This document shows, piece after piece, positions 39,501 through 50,325 of a stretch of DNA of 56,801 bases; position 1 is the stretch's first letter; every line of letters starts with the position of its first letter. Both the position numbers and the translations under genes were made by a program. Origin of the DNA: Prorocentrum cordatum (lineage: Eukaryota; Sar; Dinophyceae; Prorocentrales; Prorocentraceae); the NCBI GenBank assembly GCA_963575745.1, contig CAUYUJ010017654.1, positions 172,285-229,085 on the forward strand, in the 5' to 3' direction. The notes beneath the pieces are model-generated. The model saw nothing but the letters and a program-made list of their open reading frames with translations, searched no databases and was not told the origin of the DNA.

Positions 39501-40554
39501 TCACCGAAGCGCACCACGTGATTCGTGTCCTATGCAACGGCTTACCTGGCTCGGCGAGACGGAGGGGTGAAGATGAAAGGAGACCACACATGGGTTCATG
39601 TGGGGCGCCAACCAAGAACGTGTGGATCACCGCCAATCCCAACGACGAGGGCGCAGCCTGGTGCGCGAGATGCATCGGCCCAGGCCCACACCCATCCGCC
39701 CTCTGGCAATCGCTGGTTCCCGGACTGCTCCCCCTCCCTTCGAGATCAAGCAGAGGCGTACGCTCTTACCTATGGTCACCTGCACCCGCCCAACAGAGAC
39801 GGACCATGCTGACGCTGCCCACTCGTGGGCTCGGCGAGGCAACCACCGAACACTTGTGGAACTGGTGCCCAGCCGCGGCACTTGCCTGGTGTACCGTCAG
39901 GGGCCCCGACGACCCACGGACCCTCGCTCAAGCCATCACCAGCAGCGGCGAGCATCAGCCCTTGCTCGCGAAGTTGTTACACCAAGTATCCTTCAGGTAT
40001 TGCGTCAACCTCACAGCCTCCCCCCTGGATGCAACCGAAGCCGCCAGGCTCATCCTGCAGGGCAGAGTCGTTGCCGACATCGACCAACAAGGGGACAGCG
40101 AAGACGAGGGGCAGGGGGGTGGACGAACCACCCAGGAGCGACAACCCAGACGAAACGTCTGTCTGGTCCGTCATGCGTGACACCTGCAGTACTTGCAACC
40201 CATGCGCCACCCCCGAAAGAGCGATCTGCGGAGCTGCCAGGCCCCATACGCAGCGACATGCCCGCAGGGCCGGAGGAGAAATCCGCAGGCTCCCGGTGGT
40301 CACCAGACACCACAACCCAATGGATAGACTCGCTGTCCTACAGGCGCCTCAGACCCGGGCCGCAGGGATGCCCCCAGGACAAGGCTGGTTCCCTTGCCCC
40401 AGGACCGATGACTCTCCCACTGCCAGCTGGACCTCCGTCTTCTGCCGCGAGTGCGGGTCTCACACCACCACGCTGATCGCTAACACTAGCCTGGAACCTG
40501 GCGACGAGGTCACAATCCGCAGCTCGCCCCTCCCCGACTCCAATAGTACCCAAT

Positions 40555-41215
40555 GGCCCTATGAGGTTACCTTTGATGGTGGTGCCAGGTCCATCGAGGG
40601 TGCCGACAAGGTCTCAGGCGCCTGTGCCATCCTGTGGCGCCACAACCCCACCACTGGCTCTCCTTAAACCCTGGCCATCGCCGTCGTTGCGCTCCTGGAC
40701 TGTGTCAACGCACAAATGGCCGAAGTTGCGGGCTGCCGTGCTGGTCTGGCCCTGCTTCCCCACCTCAAGGGCCCGATCCGAGCAGCCAGGGTCGTCGGCG
40801 ATAACCTCGCCGCCGTGCAATGCGGAGCGGGCGCCGCCAGGTGCCGAAGGCTCAACTTGCCCGGCAGATGGAGGACGCCCTTGGGCAGGCGGAAGGAGCG
40901 GGTTGGGTACTCACGTGGCGAGCTGTCAGACGGAGGCTGAACAAGGCCGCGGACAGTCTCGCCACCATCGGGGTCTACTGGGCCGACGCCCTCCGCAAGG
41001 AAGGCGCGAGCACGGTCACCGCGCACATGCAATCGGCGAGCGATGCCCCCACCCGTCCAGCATATTTTTCCTTCCACGACAGACCGGAGATCAACCTCTG
41101 CGACCCATCCGAGTCGGCCGCCGCCGCGTTCCAGCTGGAAAATCCTCCACCCCCCTCCCCCACCCTGGCTCCTCTCCGATCTGATCGCCGATCGATCGAT
41201 CCCCGCGGCAACTGA
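40555..41215 (+). pseudogene. RNase H domain, frameshifted
   Basis: Catalytic residues can be placed in order: Asp in F-D-G-G (40575-40577), Glu in A-E-V-A-G (40722-40724), Asp in V-V-G-D-N (40800-40802) and Asp in A-A-D-S-L-A-T (40952-40954). The first three are in one frame, the last in another, so a shift occurs near 40830-40850. A TAA at 40665-40667 interrupts the first part. The R-R-R-L-N-K-A-A-D context before the last Asp is typical of dinoflagellate retroelement RNase H domains. The upstream segment (39825-40560) has a Cys-Pro-rich knuckle resembling the linker before RNase H. Confidence 0.6.
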
Positions 41216-41270
41216 GGTCCCCGCTGCCTTGGCTCAAGCCAGGTGTCCGCAGCCGACCATTTACCAGTGC

Positions 41271-41296
41271 TCTGCGGCTTTTGGCTGCGCCCCCCC
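41271..41296 (+). repeat. Dispersed GCGGCTTTTGGCTGC motif, outlying copy
   Basis: TCTGCGGCTTTTGGCTGCGC followed by a C run. It is the same motif as the cluster at 49.9-50.3 kb, lying here in the decayed helicase element just after the RNase H frame. Confidence 0.8.
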
Positions 41297-43086
41297 TCTG
41301 CAGGATGACGAAGAGGAGCAATAATGGACCACTGGCCCGTTGGCCTTCCCCCGCAGCCCCCTTGGCTGGAGGCCCGGGCAAGCTTGGCGGCCGTTGTCCC
41401 TTCCGTGCGCGCGAGTGCCCGTGGCTTCGACGGGCGCATTTCCACCGCGAATGGCGCCGGTGGTGCGAGGTGCGCCAGAGACACTGCGACGGCAAGGGGC
41501 ATCTCCTGGGAGGGGCCCACGCTATCGAAGCAGGAAAGCAGAAAGACACTGGCTGGCCGGACCCAAGACTGCATACCGCTCCAGGCAAGCTCTGGACCAG
41601 GACCTTGGGCAAAGACTACGACCAGGTGACCGAGCGCACCATCAACAGACCACAATGGCTTGGTTGGACTCTGCCAGACCCAGTTAAGGAGGGCACCCTG
41701 CCCCACCTCCCAGGGTGGACCTTCCCAGAAGACTGGGATTACGCCCCAGTCAACTTCCCGTGCCGCGACGACCCGTTCGACTTCGCCACCCCCACCGACG
41801 CCGTTCACTCGACGGATCTACGACCGCCTAACCAGTGCCGAGCGGGCTGGGGAAAAGGCTCCCAGGAACGCGTCCAGAGCCTGGGGGGGCACGGCACCGC
41901 CGCCACCGCCCCCGACAGACGCGCCCGCTGCATCACTCGGATGGCCTCCCGCCCCGCGGCGCCCGTGGGAGGGGCGTAACAATGCATCCATCAGGGCCTC
42001 CTCGCATGTTTCAATGGACCGGATCAGGCCCGAACACGAGGGAGACAGTGGCCGTCGCAATTGGCCAGACGCCCTCCCCCCTTATGAGCAGGCTGGTAAG
42101 AATTGAGTCATCAGCGGCTGCAGCAGCGGACGCCATCACCCGTCTATTCGCTGTGCCCACCAGCAGCACTGTAGCCCAGTTTCTCCTTCACACCCCCACT
42201 GGCTCAGTCCACTTGGGAGTGACCATCCCAAGGCATTGGGGGCAAGACTGCGACAAAGAGGACGCACCCTCGACAGGCTGGCCTGGGCCGAGTGCATGGC
42301 AGCCGCCGAAACCGTCTGGGACGGCTCCGTCAAGGCCAGAACGGACTTGGTTAGAAGGCAGAGCTGCGCGCTAGGCGTGGCAGTCACCCCCATCGACGAG
42401 CAGTCCCCCTGTCTACTTCTCGACCAGTTCAAGCTGCGGAATGCATTTCTCACCCAGCAGGGGAAGTTGCTGCTGCACCTGCAATGGCCCCAAGAGTTCA
42501 AGGTCCTTCTCAAGGGGCAGGAAGCAGGGCAGGAAGCCCGCGCGCTACTCCCCAGCATCACCGGCCCATCCGTGGACCAGGTCGCCTCGCTCAAGTTTCT
42601 GCGGCCACCCGACTTCGGTGGTGCCATCCCTACAAACGACTGCGATGCTTTGGGTTTCAGACGGGGGGCCAAGTGCCGCAGCAACCAGGCCTTGGCTTCA
42701 TGCGACGAAGACAGATACGGGAGGTTCCACGCTGACGACAGGATCCCAAAGCCGGACAAAGTGGGAGACGCGTGGTACAGGCTGGACAAGGCACCCCTCG
42801 GTTACAGTACCGGCGGATCTCGACCTCCATCATCGAGATCTACAAATTGCAGCAGGCCCCCGCGGACCTGGTGGGCACGCCACTCGACGTCATCGCGTGC
42901 CTCCTCACCTTCCGCACTACCGACAGGAAGAATACGACGCTGGCCAACAGCGTGGAGAATACCAGAGTCTGCGGGCAAACCTTCCTCTCAAGGGCCAGGG
43001 CCACCATCAGGGTCCAGGCCCCTGGCACGATGCCACCCACAGTGGTGAGCAGCGGAGCGACAGACTCGCAACACCCGACCGAGGCA
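41281..43086 (+). pseudogene. Linker ORFs between RNase H and helicase
   Basis: Two open segments, 41281-41979 and 42236 to about 42800, carry unique sequence with aromatic and charged residues (for example several Trp around 41640-41740) but no domain I can name. The second passes into the helicase frame near 42800 by a frame change. They may be the N-terminal part of the helicase protein, since UPF1-like proteins have long N-terminal extensions. Confidence 0.35.
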
Positions 43087-44922
43087 CCGACCGCCACCCC
43101 CTTCTCCGACCATGAAGTGGACAATGCAATCGGACAGGTATTTCAACGGGTCAGGGACCTACCTTCGACTGTGGCGCTCGATGAAGGCGCTAGGCGCCAC
43201 CAGCTCAACGGCGACGCCACGCGGGCCCTTGCTGCCACCGTGCAACGCCACGTAACGGTCGTACACGGTCCCCCGAGAACCGGCAAGACAGTCTTCTCCG
43301 TCGCCACCATGGACACCTGGGCCGACTCACTCCCTGAAGGGCAAGCGGTGGCGCTGACTGCAGGTTCCAACACGGCCGCGGGCCAGCCAGCCCTCGGTCT
43401 CGGCAGCGCACACCAGGCGGGCAGACTAGGGCAGAGGACAGGCTACCCCAACAGATGCGTCCGTCTGGCCAAAGACTTCTGAGTGACGAATGCACTGGCC
43501 CCGCTCACCCCGGGGGGGCACTTCCTCAGGGCGCACGGTAGGCCCCCATTCGAAGGCGGATCCTCCACAGAATTCACCGCATTCCGTACCCAGCTCCTCA
43601 AGGCCGCCAAGGCGATCATCGCAGCGCACGAATCCGCGGAGGCCCTCAGGAACGCCGCCCCGGTAGCCTTGCTCCTCATCGACGAGGCAGGGCAAGCCCA
43701 TGAGCTTATGGCTGCTCGACAGCGCCATCCGCTCCGGCGGGCATCTGGTGCTGGTAGGCGACCCCGAGCAGCCCCCCCCGCCGTCCTTTCCAGAAAGGCC
43801 GCCGACCTCGGGTTCTGCCTCTCCATCTTCGACCGGCTGCGCACCGCCTTGGGAGACGAAACAACAGCTGTGGTGCAGCTAAGCCTCTGCTACCGCATGC
43901 ACCCCCTGCTTCTGTCATGGCCTAACGTTGCCCTCTACAACAACACAATGCGTTCGGGGCTCACCGACCCCTTCGCGCAGAGGCCGCTGATCAAGGGACT
44001 ACCATGGCGGAGGCCACTGCCCTGGGACGACGAAAGGCTTGAAGCACTCGCCGAGGCCACGGCCACCCCCAAGGAAGACATGCAGAAGATGCTGCGGGAC
44101 CTCACGCCAGGCTCCCATCGCGAGGAAGAGCGGCACCGATTCCTCCTTGTCGACAACCCCTCCCTCGAGGTCACCACGAGGCTCCATTCAGGGTGCGCGA
44201 ATCTGCCGGAGGCGGCGCAGGCAGTGGGCATCGTGCGCGCACTCCTGCCTGCCATTGATAACGGCACAACCGTGCGTGTCGTGGTAGGTTACCAGCTGCA
44301 GTGTGCAGTCCTGGAGAACGGTTGGGCCCAGTCAGGGAGAAGCATCAGTGGCACCCTCGGACAAGCCAGAGCCAAGGGCAAGGGAAGGGCAAGGATGGGT
44401 CAGCCCAGGCAGGCGGACCCCCCTCACACCCCCCCACATACGCCACTGACACCCAGGACCACGCAAGCGTGTACAGTACAGCTCTCCTCTCACCGGCATC
44501 GATCTGTGCTTCCCTGGGTTACGGCAACTTGCTGAGGAGCACCTTGCAAGCGGCAGGCTCACCATCTCCACCATCGACTCCAGTCAAGGCGGCGAGGCTG
44601 ATCTAGTCAGATACCTGACCACTCGGTCCAACAAATGGCATGATTGGGGAGTCATGGACCCCCCAACAGGGTGAATGTTGCGATCACCCGCGCCACCACC
44701 AACGTGGTCATCATCGGGGACGGAAGGATGTTCGGCACAGCCACAGGCGCCCGCCTGCGGGAGCTGTCAGAGTACGGAAGATTCGCCAGGCTATGGGTCC
44801 GCTTCAAAGGTGACGACCTGGGCGCAAGTTGGAAGCTCGGGACCGATGCACAGTTTGACCCCGTCAGGGACCTCACAACGTGGATCCCTGCGACCCCCTC
44901 CCACACCGGGGACGACACCTAG
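42772..44922 (+). pseudogene. Superfamily-1 helicase of UPF1/Nam7/Dna2 type, disrupted
   Basis: The enzyme class unwinds RNA or DNA with ATP. Motif I (Walker A) G-P-P-R-T-G-K-T is at 43267-43290. A motif Ia-like A-G-S-N-T-A-A follows near 43360. Motif II L-L-I-D-E-A-G-Q has its DEAG at 43681-43692. Motif III G-D-P-E-Q is at 43757-43771, in the neighbouring frame. C-Y-R-M-H-P is at 43888-43905. Motif V Q-G-G-E-A-D is at 44585-44602. Motif VI V-N-V-A-I-T-R-A is at 44671-44694. The full UPF1-like set is therefore present, but spread over three frames, with a TGA at 43480 and an apparent shift in the C6 run at about 44659. The Walker A Pro-Pro-Arg and DEAG variants are compatible with the family. 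Confidence 0.7.
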
Positions 44923-44934
44923 CTCGACGACGCC

Positions 44935-46135
44935 ATCAAGAAGGCCAAGGCCTCCAAGGAAAACAACTTCGCCGACCGCATTGCCGCCCCGCTTGACCGC
45001 CTGTTCTCCTGGGACAAACTCGGCGAGGCCATCGCGGGCAGCTTGCAGAGGCTGGTCGAGGACCCGGCAATGGGAGTCATCCTTTGCACCGTGGCCGGGC
45101 TCCACCCCCACCAATGGTCCATGGGCGCCACCCCGAGGCAGCCTGGTAGCCTCGATCGGAAGGCCTAGAGCCACCTCGGGTACTGCACGGACGTGGAACT
45201 TGGGATCGACGCCAGCAACCTTGTCTACAACCTGACGTGGGCGGCCCTGGTCTGGTTCCTTGGGCTGGGCACACCCTGGGCCAAGTCACAATGCATAGTC
45301 CCGCTGGACTCTCTCCCCCCTCTGCCCCACGCTAAGGGTAATAACCGCCGCCCCAAGCCCTCCAGCAGGTGCACTCCCGTTGGCTTGCTCCTCCAGCTCC
45401 CCGCGGCCTGGAGTCCAGACACGGGCAATTTCAAGAGACATAGGGTGCACCCTGGGATGGAACACTTGCACTCACTGCTCCGCCCAGGACAAGCCGACTC
45501 GACGCTCAGACACGCCCTCTGCAGCAGCGACGGGCTCCCGCTGAACGCCCCCACGCTCAGGGTCCTCCTGGTGGTGATGATGCTGCAGCTACGGGAACCA
45601 CGCGCAACGCTCTGGCCATTCCCGCATCCTGAGGCCACGGGGGACATTATCGAGGCCACCATAGGCTTCTGCCTCCCCTGGCAGGAAGCCCACGCGGAGT
45701 TCCGTAACCAGTTCGCCGCCACCCGGGGCTTCAACCTGGCTAACTTCGCCCCCCTTCCACGCCAAAATGGAAGAGGCCATTCGTCACATCAGCACGCTCT
45801 CCACCTTTGCTCACCATCACCTCGCTGCATCCGCCCACGCCTGCCTTAGGACATGGTCAGAAATGCTGGAGCATGACTTCACCCCCGAAGCCCCCATGCG
45901 CGTACTGGAAGTGATAGTCCAGCCCGCGGACGTCAGTCAACTGAGCCTGGGAGGCTGCTCCATATGCCAGTTGCACAAGGAACTTGCTGGCACAGACGAG
46001 GGACTCGGCTGTCCACACACCATGGCAGACGTGGATTACATCGGAGGTGGAATCGCAATGTCCGACCGCCGCTTGGCCGAGGGACCTCCCCCTCTCCAAG
46101 CCCCTGGCGCAAGTGCCCCCCCACCCCCCCCCCCC

Positions 46136-46140
<5 letters not shown>
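44935..46140 (+). pseudogene. Region 3' of helicase, unknown ORFs
   Basis: Frames at 45193-45849 and 45767-46140 are open and non-repetitive. The first has a hydrophobic start (about residues 12-28) and a helical end; the second carries Cys-x2-Cys and Cys-Pro-His residues, then runs into the Pro codons of the C tract. Neither is recognised. They may be the C-terminal part of the helicase protein or separate element genes. Confidence 0.3.

Positions 46141-46181
<41 letters not shown>
46116..46181. repeat. Poly(C) tract
   Basis: A run of 66 bases is almost all C, the last 45 uninterrupted. In the coding direction it reads as polyproline. Such a long C run can form i-motif or, on the other strand, G-quadruplex structure, and is prone to length error in assembly. 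Confidence 0.95.
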
Positions 46182-46189
46182 TACGTGCG

Positions 46190-46559
46190 TGACGACAGAT
46201 TCTGCAAGTTGCAACAAGGCGCCAGCTATAATTGTGACGATTGCCCCAACGCGGGGATGCAAGGCGCAGTCGGCGCCTGGGAAGACGATGACACGCGTGA
46301 GCTGCTAGCGCAGAACCGCGCGCAGGCATGCATGCGGGGAAAGAACTGCAGGGGGCTCTGCGAGCCGTGCTGGGTCAGGTCCTTGGAAAAGAAAGGGGTT
46401 GAGGTGCCCGCCCCCAACCGCACGGGCGGCGGTGCCAAGAAGACCCTGCAGCAGCGCCTGCAGGAGTACAAGCGCAGACTGGAAGAGGCACGCTTTCGCA
46501 AGAAAGCTCGGACCCCCCCCACCCTTGACCAGCCTACCGCTTGGGCACGGGCGACCTAA
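46190..46559 (+). CDS. Cys-rich basic protein segment, unknown
   Basis: The frame continues from the poly(C) tract to a stop at 46559. It shows repeated Cys pairs (C-x2-C near 46240, and C, C, C-x2-C between 46330 and 46375) followed by a Lys/Arg-rich coiled-coil-like helix. The arrangement resembles a zinc-binding module with a basic tail, as in nucleic-acid-binding element proteins. It has no clear start of its own and is probably the end of a longer frame broken by the C tract. Confidence 0.35.
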
Positions 46560-46596
46560 CAACGCACCAACTCCTTCTACCTTGAAGGACCTCGTC

Positions 46597-48013
46597 ATGC
46601 GCGCACCGCTTGCCTTCCAGCCATCAAGCGTCGGCGCCACCCTCCCACCTCACAGGCTTTCTGATGGCATGTTCGGTGCAGACACGCACCGCGCGAAAGT
46701 ACGCGCGGCCATGTGCGACACATGCCCCCCCGGGTCTCCGCTGCTTGCGTGGGAATCCGGCCGCCCAGCCCTCGGATGCATCATGTGGCGCCCCGAGGCA
46801 AAGGCACTGTGCAACGAGCAGACAGGCCTACCACCGTGGGAGATAATGCCTACCCTCTGGATCAAGCAGCAGAGGAATGCGGAGTGGGCCTGCGGAAGGT
46901 GCCTCATACACATATGGAATGTCGCGCCAGGCGTCCTCGACCACATTCTCGACCACTACTCGTCCGAGGTATACCCCGCTGTCCCCAAAAAGCGGCAGGT
47001 CACATCGGAAGTGCCAGAGGACAGCCACAGCTACGACATGTCCGCGCACCTCTCACCTGTTAGCAGTGCGGCGGTGATTGACGCGTTCACACGAGCCACG
47101 CCCCGCGAGGATCGCTCGTCATCGCACGACAAGGAGATCCGCAAACAAGATTCAAGCAGGAGTAGACGACAGGACCTCCAGCAGCTACTCCTTCCCCGAA
47201 TTGCCGCCACCCCCGTGCCCCTACTTGCCCACGCTCTCCACCCTCCGTCTGGAAGGGGCTGAGTCAAAAGGCCCAGTCCACGCCCTGGTCAAATACATGA
47301 TTGAGTGGAGCCACGCAATCTACACCCTCTGGGCCGCCCATGCGCAGCAACCGGGAGAGGGCATCAAAGGTGACATAACCGACGAAACAAGGTGGCCGAC
47401 CGAATTGCTGCCCCCCTTCTTGAAGACAGTATACGGAGAAGAGATCCCAGACAACGGCCGCCCCCCGTGCATTCCACGGGACGGACAACGGGAAGCGGCA
47501 GCCAGGGTCGTCTCACACCTGGTGGATGGTAACCAGAAGTACCAAGAGGACTGGGATCTCTACGCAGACAACCTCGCCAACCAGAAAGGGCAGGGCCCCT
47601 ACCGACAGCCGCTTCACGTCCTCACGGCGTTCCTTACCAGGCTGGAGGGCTCCTACTTGACCCGGGGAACCATCGATCACCTCGCTGCCCTGCCCCTGAA
47701 GACGGCTGCTAGAAGCTCAGACCGTGGTGAATCACCGGCTGCCAGCTGGCTCAACAGGCCCAGCAGGAAGGAATCCCCCGCAGCTGATCGCCGAGTGAAG
47801 GGCCACGGGGCACCCCCGACCCGCGCTGACGTGCCACCCCATCAGCCCGCCGAATCTGACCAGTCCCCCCTGCAGCCCCGGAAGAGGAGCAATCCTCACC
47901 AGAGCACTGCAAAGGCGAAGGCGATGTGGAAGGGGTCAACTGGGGCGATGAGGCTGGCAGGAAATCCTAGACGGACGCCCAGGCGCGATCCAGCCCGCAG
48001 GACATCTCCATAG
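46597..48013 (+). pseudogene. Unknown element protein, two frames
   Basis: The first part (about 46597 to 47180) has C-x2-C near 46719 and another C-x2-C near 46890 within Trp-rich sequence, suggesting a zinc-stabilised fold. Reading then moves to the next frame, where 47180-48013 encodes a mostly helical, charged region followed by a Pro/Ser/Arg-rich tail that ends at a TAG. No family is recognised. The shared direction and composition suggest that it belongs with the element upstream. Confidence 0.35.
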
Positions 48014-48392
48014 ACTCCGGCTCGCAGGTCAGCCCCACCCATCCCGAGGACGCCGTTAGTGACGCAGCCCTTCCTGCGGACGACAGGGTGGCCCAGGACC
48101 CCCCACAGCCTTGGACAAAGCCTCTTGACAGGACCCATTCAGAGGCCTGGTCCCCATGCGAGCAGGCAGCCGCCAGAGGAACACTCAGAGAAGGGTGCGC
48201 CCCAGGCGGCCCCCGCACCAGGGAGGATCGGACCCGGAGTCTGTGCGCCGCACGGGACGACAGGACACTTAGATATGCGGAGGGCGAAGGTGGCCGCCGT
48301 GCACCCGCGGTTGACGAAGTCAGGGCCAGAGAACGCTCGGCCACCCCGCCGCCGCGCGATTCCTCCCGGGCACGGCGCACCACCCAGGACTC

Positions 48393-49220
48393 ATGGAACG
48401 ACACGCGGAGTGCGCCAATCCCCGCAGCTTCCCTGACGATCGCATGGGAGGCCTCCCCATGTACATGAGTTCTATCGACGGAGCGGACGTCGCAAGGGAC
48501 CAGCACCTGAAAAATATTTCACGGCTGCAGAAGACGCTGGGAGGTGCGTTTAACGGAGTCTGGAGCGCCTGGGTCAAGATGGCGGCATACAGGCAAGGGA
48601 GCCACTATATCAAGTCTTATCCCAGGCTGAACTCTGCACAACAGTGCAACGAGTTCCTCCAGGCATGGAGCAAAGCGGAATTTGACGCCTACAAGATGGA
48701 TAAAGAGTACCAGGTCCACGTCGACTGGCCGAGTGTCATGGGGAAGCATCGCGAACTCATGCAAAGCGACGCCAGACTGCGCACCGCCGGCGGGTCCGTC
48801 AGCAGCGGGCGCCCACCCCCATGGACCGCTGCAGGCAAGGAGGCTGAAAGGGCAGCCCCGCCAGACCAGTGGGCAGGGGCATCCAGCTCAGGCTCGTCGC
48901 GGCGTGCATGGCAGTCCTGGGACGCGTGGGGACACCAAGGGGACACATGGACCGACACGGACTGGAAGGCGAAGGGCAAGCGCTACTCCCCCAGAGGAGA
49001 ACCCCAGTACGCTGACAAGCGCCCGCGGGGGTGGGACTCCCGACCCAGGCGACCAGGGCGCACCATGGACCCACGCTGGGCTCGGCCATCCCCCCCAGGC
49101 GTGAGGAGTGCCGCAACGCTCGCCGACGTGGCCGCCAACTCACGTGCTGCCTGCAGCGGTGGCACAGACTACCTCCCCCCTTCCCTGCCCGGCGCGCGCC
49201 GCAACCCACCTCCCCATTAA
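48393..49220 (+). CDS. Unknown protein with helical domain and Trp/Arg-rich tail
   Basis: The ATG at 48393 opens 275 codons. Residues about 25-130 are non-repetitive, helical and include a Trp-x2-Trp-containing segment followed by a Tyr-rich part; this looks like a folded domain. Residues about 140-275 are Ser/Gly/Pro/Arg/Trp-rich and disordered. The order, folded domain then basic disordered tail, is seen in gag-like nucleic-acid-binding proteins, but there is no zinc knuckle and no recognisable homology. It is the most intact frame in this part of the window. Confidence 0.45.
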   Translation: MERHAECANPRSFPDDRMGGLPMYMSSIDGADVARDQHLKNISRLQKTLGGAFNGVWSAWVKMAAYRQGSHYIKSYPRLNSAQQCNEFLQAWSKAEFDAYKMDKEYQVHVDWPSVMGKHRELMQSDARLRTAGGSVSSGRPPPWTAAGKEAERAAPPDQWAGASSSGSSRRAWQSWDAWGHQGDTWTDTDWKAKGKRYSPRGEPQYADKRPRGWDSRPRRPGRTMDPRWARPSPPGVRSAATLADVAANSRAACSGGTDYLPPSLPGARRNPPPH

Positions 49221-49537
49221 GTTTCACCCGCAGCGCCCGGCATCTGCCGCAATGCCCCGTGCTACCTCCTTTGGGGCGGAGGAGCGCCAATGCGCTGCGC
49301 GTTTAGACAGCCCACGCTGGTCTCGTGGACCTTGTAGCACGCCTCGACCCATTACGCGCTACCCTCGCGGGGGCGAGGGGCACTCACCGATAGACAGCCC
49401 ACGCTGGAGACGTGGACCTTGCCAGGCCCTTCACCCCTGCTGCCATCGCTGCGTGGGAGGGTTGCCGCAGCCTCCACCACGGAGGTGGCCGCCAGCATAG
49501 ACTCGTGGGCCGTCCGAGCCTGCCCAGGACTGCCCAC

Positions 49538-49750
49538 TTTGGACGACAGTGACCGGTGGCTGGAATGACCCACCCCCTGCGTTCCACCCTTTCTGGCACT
49601 GTGCACGGCAGTGATCGGGGTAATTGACCAGCTGCCGCACTGCCAGCACTCAGCCCCAGACGCCCCATGGGCTAGGGGGCCGTCGGTGCCGCCCCTCCAG
49701 GTCAACCTACTTTGGACGACAGGGACTGGTGGCTGAAATAACCCACCTCC
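49538..49750. repeat. 172-base spaced repeat pair
   Basis: CTTTGGACGACAGTGACCGG with following GGCTGGAATGACCCACC (49538 on) recurs as CTTTGGACGACAGGGACTGG with GGCTGAAATAACCCACC (49710 on). A second related pair, AGACAGCCCACGCTGG, occurs at about 49305 and 49394. Confidence 0.6.
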
Positions 49751-49881
49751 AGCGCTCCACCTCTTTCAATAGCATACTGTACGACAGCAGGTGGGTGTCG
49801 AAGCACCGCTCCACCCGCGACCTCTCACAGGCCTAAGTGGCGTGGAAGCTCCTCGCGTGGACGATCGGGATCGCCTACAGT

Positions 49882-50325
49882 GTTCAGCGGCCTCTGGCTG
49901 CGCCCCCTCTTCCGCATCATTCAATATGTCTCTGCGGCTTTTGGCTGCGCCCCCCGCCGGACTCATTCGCAATGCCTCTGCGGCTATTGGCTGCGCCCCC
50001 TGTCCTGTTCGCCAAGATTGCAACAATCTCTGTGTCTCAGGCGACTGGGCTCAACCCCAGCGCCCTGGGCTGTGGTGGCGTCCTCTCCTCCTCCTCCTCC
50101 CCCCCCCCCTCCTCCTCCTCCTCCTCCTCCTCCTCCCGCCCTTCATTCGCAAGTCTCTGCGGCTTTTGGCCGCGCCCCCCCGCGATGTGCGTTGTGGTCG
50201 ATGAAGTGCTTCCGCCCTGGTTCGGGCCATGCGTTGATGCCCAGGGCGCAGCACCTGTGCCCAGCGGCATCAGGATGCACCCCCACGTTCATTCACAAGT
50301 CTCTGCGGCTCTTGGCTGCGCCCCC
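49882..50325 (+). repeat. Cluster of five GCGGCTTTTGGCTGC motifs
   Basis: Copies are at 49882-49907 (variant GCGGCCTCTGGCTGC), 49931-49955, 49977-50000 (GCGGCTATTGGCTGC), 50156-50180 (GCGGCTTTTGGCCGC) and 50302-50325 (GCGGCTCTTGGCTGC). Four of the five are preceded by a CATTC-x-CAA word, so the repeated unit is about 38 bases and ends in a C run. The core can pair with itself as GCGGC/GCTGC, one wobble pair in RNA. The 50156 copy restores perfect complementarity. Confidence 0.8.

Larger units (their letters stand above)
39500..46560 (+). mobile_element. Decayed mobile element with RNase H and UPF1-type helicase
   Basis: On one strand and in one direction lie a Cys/His knuckle with W-x-x-C-P tail (about 39795-39890), an RNase H domain (about 40560-41010), a linker ORF region (41300-43080), a superfamily-1 helicase (43087-44920) and Cys-rich ORFs (45190-46560). 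Each domain is spread over more than one frame, with in-frame stops at 40665, 43480 and elsewhere, so the copy is inactive as read. The knuckle and RNase H order matches the 3' end of dinoflagellate LINE-like elements. The helicase may be part of the element or an independent neighbour. Confidence 0.5.
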
